A DNA stretch of 37,318 bases from Blastochloris sp. (lineage in GTDB: Bacteria > Verrucomicrobiota > Verrucomicrobiia > Methylacidiphilales > JAAUTS01), in contig JAAUTS010000009.1 in NCBI GenBank assembly GCA_012031345.1, forward strand, positions 1 to 37,318, written 5' to 3'. Both the position numbers and the translations under genes were made by a program. The first letter of the stretch is position 1, and each line of letters opens with the position of its first letter. Under the pieces are notes generated by a model, which was not told where the DNA came from, did not search any database, and worked only from the letters and a program-made list of their open reading frames with translations. This document shows, piece by piece, positions 1 through 8,737 of this stretch.

Positions 1-128
1 TCTCAGTTCTCAGTTCTCAGTTCTCAGTTCTCAGTTCTCAAGTTCTCAGTTCTCAAGTTCTCAGTTCTCAGTTCTCAGTTCTCAGTTCTCAGTTCTCAGT
101 TCTCAGTTCTCAGTTCTCAGTTCTCGGT
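1..128. repeat. Heptamer tandem repeat (TCTCAGT)n, cut by window edge
   Basis: About 18 head-to-tail copies of TCTCAGT run from the first base to 128. Two copies are 8 bp (TCTCAAGT, at 36-43 and 51-58) and the last is degenerate (TCTCGGT, 122-128). A 7-bp unit does not keep a useful reading frame and no ORF uses it. The left end is outside the window, so total length is unknown. It is followed by AT-rich words (CAGAAATTAGAAATTAGAAA, about 194-213) that recur in another intergenic region near 30180. Confidence 0.95.
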
Positions 129-221
129 AACTCGAAACCAGTAACTTCCATCTCCATCCCCGCGCCTCCGCGTGACCCTTCCCCAATCCGAAATCAGAAA
201 TTAGAAATTAGAAATCCGCCC

Positions 222-605
222 CTACTCCAGCGTCAACAACATTTCCCGATGACGCTCCACCACAGTCCTCATGATGAAGGCATCATCCTCCAAGCCGATC
301 TCCGGCACCGAATCCGGGATGTGGTCGTAACCCTTGAGGAGATACTGGAGCGCAAACAGACACTCATACCAGACCTTGGGCGTAATCGCCGGATGTTCCC
401 CCGCCAACCCTGCGTCCACCGCCCGCATCAACACCCGACCTTGCGCCGCCAGTTTCCCCTGACCCATCGCCTCCAATTCCTCAAACTTCGACTGCAAACA
501 AGCTCGCGTCTGCGGATACGCCTCCAAATCCTCCCTCCCGATTCCCGAGGCACCTTCCTGAAGGTATTGATCGATGGTTTTGGCGGGCGATTTCGGCGAT
601 TTCAT
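222..605 (-). CDS. Small YkvA/DUF1232-like protein
   Basis: A 127-residue protein if started at the Met encoded at 605; an in-frame Met at 638 would add 11 residues but would sit closer to the divergent lipoprotein gene. The recognisable part is near the C-terminus, where YLLKGYDHIPDSVPEIGLED resembles the YkvA (DUF1232) signature, a Tyr/Leu stretch followed by D-x-IPD-x-(I/V)P and Gly-x-x-(D)D. The family is widespread, often membrane-associated and of unknown function. No signal peptide is visible. It faces the parvulin lipoprotein gene at 695, so the two probably share a divergent promoter region. No ribosome binding site is evident. Confidence 0.6.
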   Translation of the reverse strand: MKSPKSPAKTIDQYLQEGASGIGREDLEAYPQTRACLQSKFEELEAMGQGKLAAQGRVLMRAVDAGLAGEHPAITPKVWYECLFALQYLLKGYDHIPDSVPEIGLEDDAFIMRTVVERHREMLLTLE

Positions 606-694
606 AGACCAAATTAGCCGCCCCGCCGACATTGGCAAACCTGCCAGCCTTTTGGATTGCCAAGTCCCTTCCCACCACCCACTCTCTAAAACTC

Positions 695-1708
695 ATGAAT
701 ATTCGTCCCCTCCTCCTCTTCCCCTTGCTCCTCCTCGCCGCCTGCGGCACGAAAAACCCCAACGACCCCAAATTTGTCGTGGCCAAGGTGGATGGCGAAA
801 AAATCACCCGGGCGGATCTTGATGCCAAACTCAACGAAGTCGCCTCCCGCTTCGGCCAACAACTCGACATGCTCACCCCGGAACAAAAAGAAATGCTCGA
901 TTGGCAACTGGTGAATGAGATGGTCAACGAACAAATCATCAGCAAAGCCGCCACCCAGGTCAAAGATCCTGAAGTCCTGAAAAAGGTCGAAGAAGAATTT
1001 GCCAAAATCAAAGAAAGCGCGGGCGATGAAAAGGAATTCGCGGAAAAGCTGCTCCAAGCCGGATTGACCGAAGAAAAGCTCAAGTTGGAAATGACCAAAC
1101 AGGCCGCCATGCAGCATCTGGTCGAAACCACCTACGCCAAAGAACTCACCCTGGCCCCGGACGCCGCCGCTCTCTTCTATAAAGAACACCCGGAAAGTTT
1201 CGACCTCAAGGAAATGGTCATGGCCCGTCACATCCTCGTCCTGGCCGACAAAAACACCGCCTCCAAGGCTGAACTGGCCGCCGCCAAAGCCAAGGCCGAA
1301 GCCGCCCGTAAAGAAGTTCTCTCCGGTAAAAGCTTCGAGGAAGTGGCCCAGGCCGTCTCCGAAGATCCCGGCAGCAAGGACCGCGGCGGTGCCCTCCCCC
1401 CCTTCGCCAAGGGCCGCATGGTTCCCGCCTTTGAACAAGTCGCCTTCAGTTCCCAAATGAACAAAGTCAGCCCCGTTTTCCAGACCGACTACGGCTACCA
1501 TTTCCTCGAAGTCCTCGACAAACGCCCCGCCCGCAAAGTCAGTCTTGAAGAAGCCGCCCCCCGCATCGAACAAAAGCTGTTGGGAGATAAACGGGAAGAA
1601 TCCGCCCGTAAACTCATCGACGATCTCCGGGCCAAGGCCAAAATCACCCTGTTCATCCAGGACCCCGCCGCCCAGACCGCCACCCCAGCCAGCTCAGAGA
1701 AAAAATAA
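695..1708 (+). CDS. Parvulin-type peptidyl-prolyl isomerase lipoprotein (SurA/PrsA-like)
   Basis: A 337-residue protein that should speed cis-trans isomerisation of prolyl bonds in exported proteins. The chosen start gives MNIRPLLLFPLLLLAACG, a type II signal peptide with lipobox LAAC, so Cys17 would be lipidated; the longer start at 632 would put that signal peptide 21 residues inside. Residues about 30-150 are a charged helical SurA_N-like chaperone region (VNEQIISKAA and Lys/Glu-rich helices). Residues about 170-285 are a rotamase domain with MARHILV, the FEEVAQAVSEDPGSKDRGG segment and GYHFLEVLDKRP. The last ~35 residues are a Thr/Ala-rich tail. It is a periplasmic or outer-membrane chaperone by family. 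The frame is intact and convergent with the VWA gene. Confidence 0.88.
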   Translation: MNIRPLLLFPLLLLAACGTKNPNDPKFVVAKVDGEKITRADLDAKLNEVASRFGQQLDMLTPEQKEMLDWQLVNEMVNEQIISKAATQVKDPEVLKKVEEEFAKIKESAGDEKEFAEKLLQAGLTEEKLKLEMTKQAAMQHLVETTYAKELTLAPDAAALFYKEHPESFDLKEMVMARHILVLADKNTASKAELAAAKAKAEAARKEVLSGKSFEEVAQAVSEDPGSKDRGGALPPFAKGRMVPAFEQVAFSSQMNKVSPVFQTDYGYHFLEVLDKRPARKVSLEEAAPRIEQKLLGDKREESARKLIDDLRAKAKITLFIQDPAAQTATPASSEKK

Positions 1709-1756
1709 GAAACCCCCTCGGGCCGACACCTACACGCCACACCTCGAAACCAGGAA

Positions 1757-2860
1757 CTAAGAACCTGGAACCTTGGACAAGGTGTCTCCGCCCGTCTCCC
1801 GTGCCATCTGCGTTTGCAGGGCAGGCACTGCTTTGCCACTGAAATTGTGAGCGATGACTTTAATCTCCCGACGTTTCAGTTCCCTGGTTAACTTTTCCAT
1901 TTCTTTCGGGTCCACCGCATCCGCAAAATCCGCAAACCAATAGATCGTGTCGCATCCTTCTTCAATCAGTTTTTCAAACGCCAGTTGCGTGACAGAAATT
2001 GATTTGCTGTAGAGGATGTAGGCATTCGGATCCGAACGCAAAGTCTCCATGATTTGACGCACTTCCGGGTTCTTCAACTCCGCTGCTGCTATCATTCCCA
2101 AGGTTGTGCGGGACGGCCCCTTTTTATTTCCTCCCGTGGCGGAGTCCTGCTCGGGATGGGGCTTTTTGTCGGCAAAACGATAGATTCGGGCGCTGTCATC
2201 CTTATCCACGGCTTGGGGATTAATTCCGCAACCAAAGGCCATGACCAAAGGCATATTCCGAAAACTGCGTTGAATTTCCTGGACCGCCGCAGGAAGCTTA
2301 TCATGGGCTGACATCGAAATATCCAAGATCACTCCCAGCTTCTGTGCCTCAACCTGTTTGCCAAAGAGTCTGCCTATCGTCTTACCCTTACCCGTCCCAA
2401 CCCCTCCGCTGGCCCCTCCACCGCTTCCACTGCCTGTGCCCAGTCCACTCCCCATGCCCGCCGTGCCCAGACTGGCTGCTGACGAAAGCGTCCAACTGCT
2501 GGGGAGCGCGGACTCCACGGAAAGGGCATCGACCGATTCCACTGACATGGAGCTCTCCGGCATGGCCACTTCATCCGCAGGAACCTCCAACATCCCTCCA
2601 CCTCCCGGATCCACGATTTCATCCACCACTTCATTCGCATCCACCACCTGATCCTGGATCGTTTCGCCCAGCACCACGGGGGAAAAGTTGGTCTTGGGCA
2701 CCACTTGTTCAATGATGACCACCCCTCCGATAACCGTCAGCATGGCCGCATGTAAAAGGACCGAAATGGAGATCGGCCCGATTTTCACCGCCCGGGAACT
2801 GACCGGTTGGGGAAAAGATCCATTACTGTTTTTAGTTTGGGACATAACTCGATCTTTCAT
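1757..2860 (-). CDS. VWA-domain protein with N-terminal membrane anchor
   Basis: A 367-residue protein (362 if started at the Met at 2845). Residues about 28-52 (ISISVLLHAAMLTVIGGVVI) form one hydrophobic segment, and the following Pro/Val/Glu/Asp stretch resembles the anchor-plus-spacer layout of TonB-type proteins. Residues about 125-160 are Gly/Ser-rich. From about 175 the sequence LGVILDISMSAHDKLPAAVQ carries a DxSxS metal-site motif of von Willebrand factor A domains, with the rest of the fold to the end (TIYWFADFADAVDP, then IKVIAHNF). VWA domains bind protein partners through a divalent ion. No partner gene is adjacent, so its role is unknown. It is probably a membrane-anchored periplasmic protein. 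Confidence 0.7.
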   Translation of the reverse strand: MKDRVMSQTKNSNGSFPQPVSSRAVKIGPISISVLLHAAMLTVIGGVVIIEQVVPKTNFSPVVLGETIQDQVVDANEVVDEIVDPGGGGMLEVPADEVAMPESSMSVESVDALSVESALPSSWTLSSAASLGTAGMGSGLGTGSGSGGGASGGVGTGKGKTIGRLFGKQVEAQKLGVILDISMSAHDKLPAAVQEIQRSFRNMPLVMAFGCGINPQAVDKDDSARIYRFADKKPHPEQDSATGGNKKGPSRTTLGMIAAAELKNPEVRQIMETLRSDPNAYILYSKSISVTQLAFEKLIEEGCDTIYWFADFADAVDPKEMEKLTRELKRREIKVIAHNFSGKAVPALQTQMARETGGDTLSKVPGS

Positions 2861-2968
2861 CCGACCCGCAGAATCGGAGCCTCTGACAAGCCAGTGGAAG
2901 CTGTTGACTCACCTCTAACAAAAAACAAGCCAGGACTGGGAGATGCTTTGCCCGGCTCCGTCGGGTTC

Positions 2969-3774
2969 TCATCCCTGCACGGAACTCTTACGCCGCAACC
3001 ACCAAAGCGCTCCCAAGCCCAGACCCAGCAGGGCGTAGGTGGAAGGCTCAGGAATAGTCGTGGCGGTGAACTGAAAATTGTCAACCGACAGGCCATCCGG
3101 TGATGCCCCAGTGTTGTAATAACGCACCCACAAATTGGAACCATTGGTTATGTTAAGGGACACCACGGTCGAAGTGATCCCAGCCACCCGATTAGCCGGA
3201 TCGTTTCCATCGACGTTACCGTTTCCAGGGGTTCCCGAAATACTGTTGGAAACAAAATTGAGAGCAGAAACATTGGTCCAAGTGGCCAAGCTATCGGTAA
3301 TCGAGGTGGCATTAAGAGAATACTCAAAAACCAGGGTCGTATTCCCGGCTCCTTGACGCCAAAGTTCCCCGTCGTAAGTCACGGTAAAACTATCCAGCGT
3401 CAAGCCCGAGGAGTTCTGAATTTGGGCACCAATAGCCACCTGAACATCTTCAAACGCAGTGCGATACTGAACTCCTAATGATCATCCGTGCCGCCACGAT
3501 AATTACTGAGCGGCACCAAGGTGCCTCCGCTACTCACCGCGTATGTCCCAGCCCAAGTGCCACCCCCACCAATCTGCCCAGCATGCCAACCTGCTATCGT
3601 ACTGTTGTTTGTCCAAGTCACACTTAAACCTGTGTCCGCCAGCCCGCTAAAATCCTGGGTGTAAGTTCCCGAAGTATAAATGATCTGGGACTGCAACGGG
3701 CTCAACCCGGCTCCAAGCCAAGCCGCCATCATAAGAATGCTTAGACAAGCAAACTGATTCTGAGTATTTTTCAT
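2969..3774 (-). CDS. PEP-CTERM sorting-domain protein, apparent frameshift
   Basis: Corrected for one base this is a 268-residue secreted protein. It starts with a signal peptide (MKNTQNQFACLSILMMAAWL, cleaved near LQSQ) and has one Thr/Ser/Gly-rich beta-sandwich region including TYDGELWRQGAG. It ends in IPEPSTYALLGLGLGALWW then LRRK, the PEP-CTERM tail recognised by exosortase and removed on the way to the surface. The frame breaks near 3478: the first half stops after GGTDDH, and the second half continues as LGVQYRTAFEDVQ in another frame. One extra T in the coding strand (CATTTA for CATTA) joins them. AAGGA lies 6 nt before the start. The role is unknown; such proteins often belong to surface or exopolysaccharide matrix. 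Confidence 0.75.
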
Positions 3775-3985
3775 AATGTATCCTTGGATGCAGATGTTTT
3801 AATCTGAAACTTTTTTACCTCAGCTAACGCCTTGGTAAAGTATTTCCTATGTTTACAGTAAACTAGGCGGTCGAGGACGCTGTCGCTTTACTGGGCTCAG
3901 TTCAAAGCTGGTAGGGTAAAATCTAAAGACAGGAATCTTCCCCACCTCAGCCTCCTAACCCACAGAAAATGCCACCTTCCACCTT
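3775..3985. promoter_or_regulatory. Intergenic region upstream of the PEP-CTERM gene with a perfect inverted repeat
   Basis: This 211-bp gap holds GTTTACAGTAAAC at 3851-3863, a perfect 6-bp inverted repeat around one base. A nearly identical site (GTTTACAGTAAAT) lies at 8818-8830. Immediately upstream of the PEP-CTERM start, CATCCAAGGATACATT supplies a ribosome binding site and resembles the motif found upstream of 24225 and 26841. No gene or RNA was recognised here. Confidence 0.5.
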
Positions 3986-4303
3986 TCACTTCCCATCCCT
4001 ACGATTCACCCCCCTGGCCGTCACCATACGCAACAGATCCCCCACCGTGCGGTGCGATTCCAACTCATGACGCAGGGGCACATCTTCACGAATCTTGTAT
4101 TCATTTTTACGCCCCTCCCGCCGCCGCTCCAACACCCCGGCCATCTCCAGCTCCGCCACAATTCTCTGCACCGCCCGCTCTGTGATTCCCACCCGCTGGG
4201 CCACATCCCGCAAGGTCTGCCCCGGCACCAGACGCAGACAAACCAACACATGGGCATGATTGGTCAAAAAGGTCCAGCGCAGCCCCTCCGCCGGTTCCTC
4301 CAT
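3986..4303 (-). CDS. Winged-helix transcriptional regulator (MarR/ArsR-like)
   Basis: A 105-residue protein that is essentially one winged helix-turn-helix domain. WTFLTNHAHVLVCL opens it, LRDVAQRVGITERAVQRIVA is the helix-turn-helix, and ELEMAGVLERRREGRKNEY is the wing. The conserved-looking end HRTVGDLL follows. There is no effector domain or obvious metal-ligand Cys cluster, so how it senses a signal is unknown. It is divergent from the SbtA-type permease gene with a palindrome between them, which makes it the likely regulator of that gene and of itself. The ATG overlaps the TAA of a 9-codon mini-ORF (4303-4332) by one base; I do not think the mini-ORF is translated, because a TATAAA -10 candidate lies at about 4335-4340. 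Confidence 0.75.
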   Translation of the reverse strand: MEEPAEGLRWTFLTNHAHVLVCLRLVPGQTLRDVAQRVGITERAVQRIVAELEMAGVLERRREGRKNEYKIREDVPLRHELESHRTVGDLLRMVTARGVNRRDGK

Positions 4304-4344
4304 TATTTTTTATTGACGCTTTTCTTATTCATGATTTATAAAGC

Positions 4345-4374
4345 ACGAATACTAATTCGTATATTGTAATTCGT
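4345..4374. promoter_or_regulatory. Palindromic operator candidate between regulator and sbtA-like gene
   Basis: ACGAAT (4345-4350) and ATTCGT (4355-4360) form a perfect inverted repeat with a 4-bp spacer. A third half-site, ATTCGT, lies at 4369-4374. The palindrome sits just upstream of the TATAAA -10 candidate of the minus-strand regulator and overlaps the AT-rich promoter region of the plus-strand permease. This is the classic position for an autoregulated divergent operator. Confidence 0.6.
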
Positions 4375-4392
4375 AATTAAGGAGTCGTTATT

Positions 4393-5367
4393 ATGGAAGC
4401 ATTTGAATTGTTGCGCGTCAATCTGCTCTCACCCGTTGTTCTCGCTTTTCTGGCGGGCATGGCCGCCACCCTGATCCGTAGCGAACTGGAGTTCCCTCAA
4501 CCCGTCCTCAACGCCATCAGCATCTATCTGGTCTTCTCCATCGCCTTACAAGGCGGCACCGAACTCTCCGAGGTGCGTCTGGAAGAGGTCTGGGCCCCGG
4601 TCCTGGCCGCCACCGCCGCCGCCTTCCTCCTGCCCATCGCCACCTATCTCAGTGCCCGGCGACTACTCAAACTCGATGTGGCCAACGCCGCCGGCCTGGC
4701 CGCACTTTTCGGCTCCGTTTCCTCCGTGACCTTTCTTGCCGCCGTCGGTTTTGCCGAAAAAATGGGCACCCCCTCCGAACCCTTCCTCCCCGCCCTGGTC
4801 AGCATCATGGAATGGGGTATCCTGGTGGCCCTGGTCATCGCCCTGCCTGGCCATGCAAAAAATCAGGAAGCACCCTGGGCCGGACTCGGACCCATCGCCA
4901 TCGAGACCCTCCGCGGGCGCAGCGTTATTCTCATCATCAGTGGTCTCATCATCGGCTTCCTCATCGGACCCGAAGGCTTCCAACCCGTGGCCCCGGTCTT
5001 TAAAGACGCCTTCCGGGGTGTGCTGATGCTCTTTCTGCTGGAGATGGGCATGGTGGCCGCCCGGCAACTCAGGGATTTTTTCCGACTCGGCCCGCGTCTT
5101 CTCATTTTCGGCACGCTCCAGCCCTTGGTTCATGGATTGATAGGAGTGGCGGTTGGACATCTCGCCGGACTTTCTCCCGGCGGTGCCTTCGTGTTCGGTG
5201 CCATCTGCGGCAGTGCCTCCTACATCGACGCCCCGGTGGCTGTCCGCGCCACCCTGCCTCAAGCCAATCCCGGCATCTACCTAACCACCTCTCTGGGCAT
5301 CACCTTCCCCTTCAACCTCCTGTTGGGTCTGCCTCTCTATTATCAATTCAGCCTCTGGTTGGATTAA
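4393..5367 (+). CDS. sbtA: SbtA-type sodium-dependent bicarbonate permease
   Basis: A 324-residue polytopic membrane protein of the sodium-dependent bicarbonate transport family (formerly DUF897), with about ten hydrophobic segments in two inverted halves. Family-like stretches are ISIYLVFSIALQGGTEL, GLAALFGSVSSVTFLAA, AFRGVLMLFLLEMGMVAARQ, AICGSASYIDAPVAVRATLP and YLTTSLGITFPFNLLLGLPL. AAGGAG (4379-4384) lies 8 nt before the ATG, one of the clearer ribosome sites in the window. In cyanobacteria SbtA feeds the carbon-concentrating mechanism and is inhibited by the PII-like SbtB; no sbtB or carbonic anhydrase gene is next to it here. In a heterotroph it may supply bicarbonate for carboxylation or balance pH. 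The substrate is inferred from family. Confidence 0.85.
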   Translation: MEAFELLRVNLLSPVVLAFLAGMAATLIRSELEFPQPVLNAISIYLVFSIALQGGTELSEVRLEEVWAPVLAATAAAFLLPIATYLSARRLLKLDVANAAGLAALFGSVSSVTFLAAVGFAEKMGTPSEPFLPALVSIMEWGILVALVIALPGHAKNQEAPWAGLGPIAIETLRGRSVILIISGLIIGFLIGPEGFQPVAPVFKDAFRGVLMLFLLEMGMVAARQLRDFFRLGPRLLIFGTLQPLVHGLIGVAVGHLAGLSPGGAFVFGAICGSASYIDAPVAVRATLPQANPGIYLTTSLGITFPFNLLLGLPLYYQFSLWLD

Positions 5368-5394
5368 TATCAACCGCTGAAAAAAAAGCCACTC

Positions 5395-6780
5395 TCAACT
5401 TCCCTTCGGCTTCCACTCCTTCAACACCCCGCGACTCAGTAACTCCTCCTCAGGCACTGCCCCCAAATCACCAAAATCCTGCGTCCACTTGTCGAGGGCA
5501 CCACGCAACTCCTGCAACTTCGCCTCATGCTCCGGCTGGCCCGCCAGATTGCTGACCTCATGAGGGTCCTGATCCAAATCATAAAGCTCTTCCGCCGGTT
5601 TGCTCTCGGCAAAAAACAAAGCCTGCACCGGGTTCAAGGTTCCCGCCGCCTGCCCCGCCCGCCACGCCTTCATCGTTTCCAGAACCTCGATGTAAGCAAT
5701 CTCCTGTGCATAGGGCCGTTGCGGCTCATGATTGCGAATGTATTTGTAACGCGCATCCCGCACACAACGGATGCGGTCCGGCGTCGTGTCCATGCGATCC
5801 CGATGACCAAAAACATAGGACCTGGACTCCCCCTGTTTTTCCCCGAGAAAAACCCGACCCTGCATGGTTTCCGGGACCTTCACCCCGGCCAGACTCAACA
5901 TGGTCGGTGCCAAATCCACCGTGCTGACCAAATCCTCCCTCCGCGTCCCCGCCTTGACCCCGGAGGGCCAGCGCACGATCAGCGGAATCCGCAGCCCACT
6001 GTCATAAACCCAACGCTTGGCCCGTGGCAGGGGCCTTCCATGATCTCCTAAAAAGACCACCACAGTACTCTCCGCCAATCCCTGCTCTTCCAACATTTTC
6101 CAAATCCGACCCAGATGAAAGTCTAAGCCGCTGACCGTATCGTAATAATCCGCCAACTGCCGCCGCACCGCCTCCGTGTCAGGATGGTAAGGCGGCACCG
6201 GAGCACGGGCCGGGTCATGCAGCTGCTCCGGCTTCAAATCCGCCGTAAACTCCGCCAACAGTTTGGGATTGTTTCTCAAAACCCCCTCATGAGTTTCCCC
6301 AAAATTATAGTAGGCAAAAAACGGTTGTCCGGTGGGTAAAACCTTGGGATTTTTGGTCCAGTTTTCCGTCGAATCAAAAGCTCCCTCCGGCACATCAAAA
6401 TTAAAATCCGTCTTGCCCGGCCAAATCACCTTATATCCCGCCTCACGCAGCAGACTGGTGAACATCAGCGGCGGCTGAGCCAGACGCGATCGCATGTGCA
6501 TGGCTCCCATCGAGGTCGGATACATCCCCGTAATCAGTCCCGCCCGCGATGGCGCACACACAGGCGAAGTGCAGAAAGCTCTTAAAAAAAGAGCTCCTTC
6601 GGAAGCCATCCGATCCAGGTTCGGCGTGCTGGCATATCCATCCCCATAACACCCCAGCTCCGGTCCCGTATCATCCCCCACCAGCCAGATGATGTTGGGC
6701 CGAATCCGGCTCCCATCCTCCGCCCGCACCGACCCGTGCAACAACAAAGCCAACCAAAGCGCGCAGAGTATTTTTTTCAT
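5395..6780 (-). CDS. Secreted formylglycine-dependent sulfatase
   Basis: A 461-residue sulfatase (alkaline phosphatase superfamily, S1 type). The start at 6780 gives a good signal peptide, MKKILCALWLALLLHGSVRA, cleaved before EDGS; the frame is open further upstream but without sense. RPNIIWLVGDDTGPELGCYG carries the metal-binding Asp pair. CAPSRAGLITG is the C-x-P-S-R signature whose Cys is turned into formylglycine. VVVFLGDHGRPLPRAK supplies the later Asp-His. The DHGRPLPRAK...SGLRIPLIVRWP layout resembles the N-sulfoglucosamine sulfohydrolase-like group, but the subfamily is uncertain. It lies 46 nt behind a beta-helix gene, so the two are probably co-transcribed. It is the only sulfatase of the locus with a signal peptide. 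Confidence 0.88.
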   Translation of the reverse strand: MKKILCALWLALLLHGSVRAEDGSRIRPNIIWLVGDDTGPELGCYGDGYASTPNLDRMASEGALFLRAFCTSPVCAPSRAGLITGMYPTSMGAMHMRSRLAQPPLMFTSLLREAGYKVIWPGKTDFNFDVPEGAFDSTENWTKNPKVLPTGQPFFAYYNFGETHEGVLRNNPKLLAEFTADLKPEQLHDPARAPVPPYHPDTEAVRRQLADYYDTVSGLDFHLGRIWKMLEEQGLAESTVVVFLGDHGRPLPRAKRWVYDSGLRIPLIVRWPSGVKAGTRREDLVSTVDLAPTMLSLAGVKVPETMQGRVFLGEKQGESRSYVFGHRDRMDTTPDRIRCVRDARYKYIRNHEPQRPYAQEIAYIEVLETMKAWRAGQAAGTLNPVQALFFAESKPAEELYDLDQDPHEVSNLAGQPEHEAKLQELRGALDKWTQDFGDLGAVPEEELLSRGVLKEWKPKGS

Positions 6781-6826
6781 AAGGCGGGAATCAAGATGAT
6801 GACAGGAGATGTTTCCTCTGAGGCAT

Positions 6827-8737
6827 TCAGTTCTCCGGGTTCTCCACAAACAGAGGAACCAAACTTCCGCCGGCCCGCGGATAGGCATTGCCATGAGTCA
6901 GGGTTTTCTCCTCGCCGCCCCGTCGCACCCGGATGGGAGCAAACGGTTGTTTGCGGATGACGGCCTCCGCCACGGAAAAACTCATAAAAGAATCCTCACA
7001 TAAAAACATGATCTTGTTGGGATCATTGGCCTTGTTCGCATAAATGAATCCGCCCAAAACTTCTGTCCTACCTCCGTTCCGGGTGTGAATCAAAACGGCG
7101 TCATCCTCGGTCTTAAAACCTAGAATCCAGAGATTGCCCCCGTCGTTGAGTACCTTAGTGGTAAAGACCTTGGTTCCCTCATTATTTTGCTGCCTAGCCC
7201 AGACATTCCCACCCTGGATATTCAAGTGACCCCAGCACATATCATCGAGGAAGAGATCACCCGATCCCGGCATCTTCGTGATGCTGGTATATTGGTTGTA
7301 AGAATTGTTGCGATTGACCCAGGTTCGTTTGCCAATGTGAGTGAACAGCAATCCCGCATAACTTGCCTTAAATTGCTCCCACACCACCACCGGACTGTCC
7401 CCGTCTTCGACCAAAATTTGACCTCGCTGCTGCTGATTGATCACATTGGCCCATTCACTCTCCAGCCCCAAAAAACGCCTCACTTTTCCACGGATGTGCA
7501 CCGTGCCTCTGATCATATACTTGGGGCCGGGCGGGAAGGCCACGGTGCTCTTACCCGCGTCAATGGCCTGCTGCACACTCTCCGTCCAATCCACCACCTG
7601 ATCCTGCTTACCCTGCCCGGACCCCGCCCAATCCTTGGGTGGATAGTCTGTCACAAAGGCCCAGTCTTCCTCCTTGTCCCAGGGAACCTCGGGAGCGGAT
7701 TTCACCGGGAGCTTCAACCCGCCCTGACGGGAGGGAAACAAAGAGAGCTGCGCGTGCGAGGCAAACTCCTCCACCGCGACACCCGTGGTGAAGCCTCCAC
7801 CCCGCGACCCTTCACTTCGTTATCCAATGCCCGCTCATAACCCGAAGTGCGGATATCCCGACCGTAAAATCCGGCTTGATTCACAATCGCAACCGGACCC
7901 GAACCCTGTAAGTCCGCCCCAATCAAAGTGACCGCTCCCAAACCTTGATTGATCATGGCGGGAACCGAATTTTTACTGGAGAAGTTGGCCAGTGATAAAA
8001 CCTGACCCTGATTGCTGATGCCCGCTTTTTTTGCCCTCCACTTCAACATTTTCCATGACCACTCCGTTGCCTCCATTCAACCAAATACCGACCTCAAATC
8101 CCTCCACCCGAATCCCCTGTCAACAAGCAGGGCCCCTGCTCCCCCGTATAACCCAGATCAATTCCATACCAACCCTGGCCCTCCGGCGCACGAACCCGCA
8201 CATTGGTCACCCCGCCCTGATTGTTGGCACAAAAGGCCAGTCCAGTGGCAGCGGGGTTTCCCGTTCCGATATCAAGCGTCAAATCCCGCAGCATGTTGGA
8301 AAAGCGCTGCGCCGGAGCCTCTCCCGTCCACACCATCGGTTTTCCATAAGGGCCACGCTTGGCTTCCGTCACTTTGCCAAAACCTGCCGATCCATCCTTT
8401 AGCTTGATGATCGTCTTGTCCCGCTGTTGCCCTGCAGGATCGTGCGCTTTTCCCCCTTGCCCCAACGCAGGGTGTCGGAAATCATATAAGTCCCGGCAGG
8501 CAAATATAAAATGCCCTTCTTTTCATTGAGTGCTTTTTGAATGGCCGCTGTGTCATCCGTCACCCCGTCCCCCTTGGCTCCGAAATCCCGTTTGAGATTG
8601 GTAATACCTGCCTTGTCCGGATAAATGATCTCCTCCGCCTGACTCAAATTCACAGAAATTAAATATAAACCCAGCGCGATCAACCGCCTGGTCCAAGACC
8701 ACCAACTCTGACCCCGCTCTGAGTGCCTGTATTTCAT
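6827..8737 (-). CDS. Secreted double beta-helix (Pectate_lyase_3-like) protein, four apparent frameshifts
   Basis: Corrected, this is a 636-residue paralogue of four others in the block. Start 8737 gives a signal peptide ending VNLSQA and has AAGGAG about 12 nt upstream. The N-terminal module has FGAKGDGVTDDTAAIQKAL and YLPAGTYMISDTLRWG; the second has WTESVQQAIDAG, STVAFPPG and IRGTVHIRGKVRRFLG; the end has LWILGLKTED-like and EVLGGFIYANK motifs. Frame breaks: near 8429 (one base missing, restoring LQGQQRDKTI), at 8114-8117 (C4 for C3), at 8026-8032 (T7 for T6, restoring VEGKKAGISN), and after 7790 (one base missing, restoring EASTTGVAVEEF). The net change is zero, so sequencing error fits. 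It probably acts on polysaccharide; the reaction is unknown. Confidence 0.75.

Noticed and set aside
1-128. Possible CRISPR array from the regular repeats
   Set aside because: The units are 7 bp, contiguous and without spacers, and no cas gene is present.
686-1573. A 295-codon minus-strand open frame opposite the parvulin gene
   Set aside because: A Gly/Phe-rich translation typical of an antisense frame of a Lys/Glu/Ala-rich protein.
2917-2945. Rho-independent terminator after the first PEP-CTERM gene (CCAGTCCTGG and a T run)
   Set aside because: The stem is only 4 bp and the T run is separated from it, so it is too weak to call.
4303-4332. Nine-codon leader peptide overlapping the winged-helix regulator start (TAATG)
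   Set aside because: There is no ribosome site, and a TATAAA box would place the transcript start inside it.
6827-8737. True pseudogene decay of the most broken beta-helix gene
   Set aside because: The four indels cancel to zero net shift and no in-frame nonsense codon or missense decay is seen; E2 and E3 genes show the same type of error.
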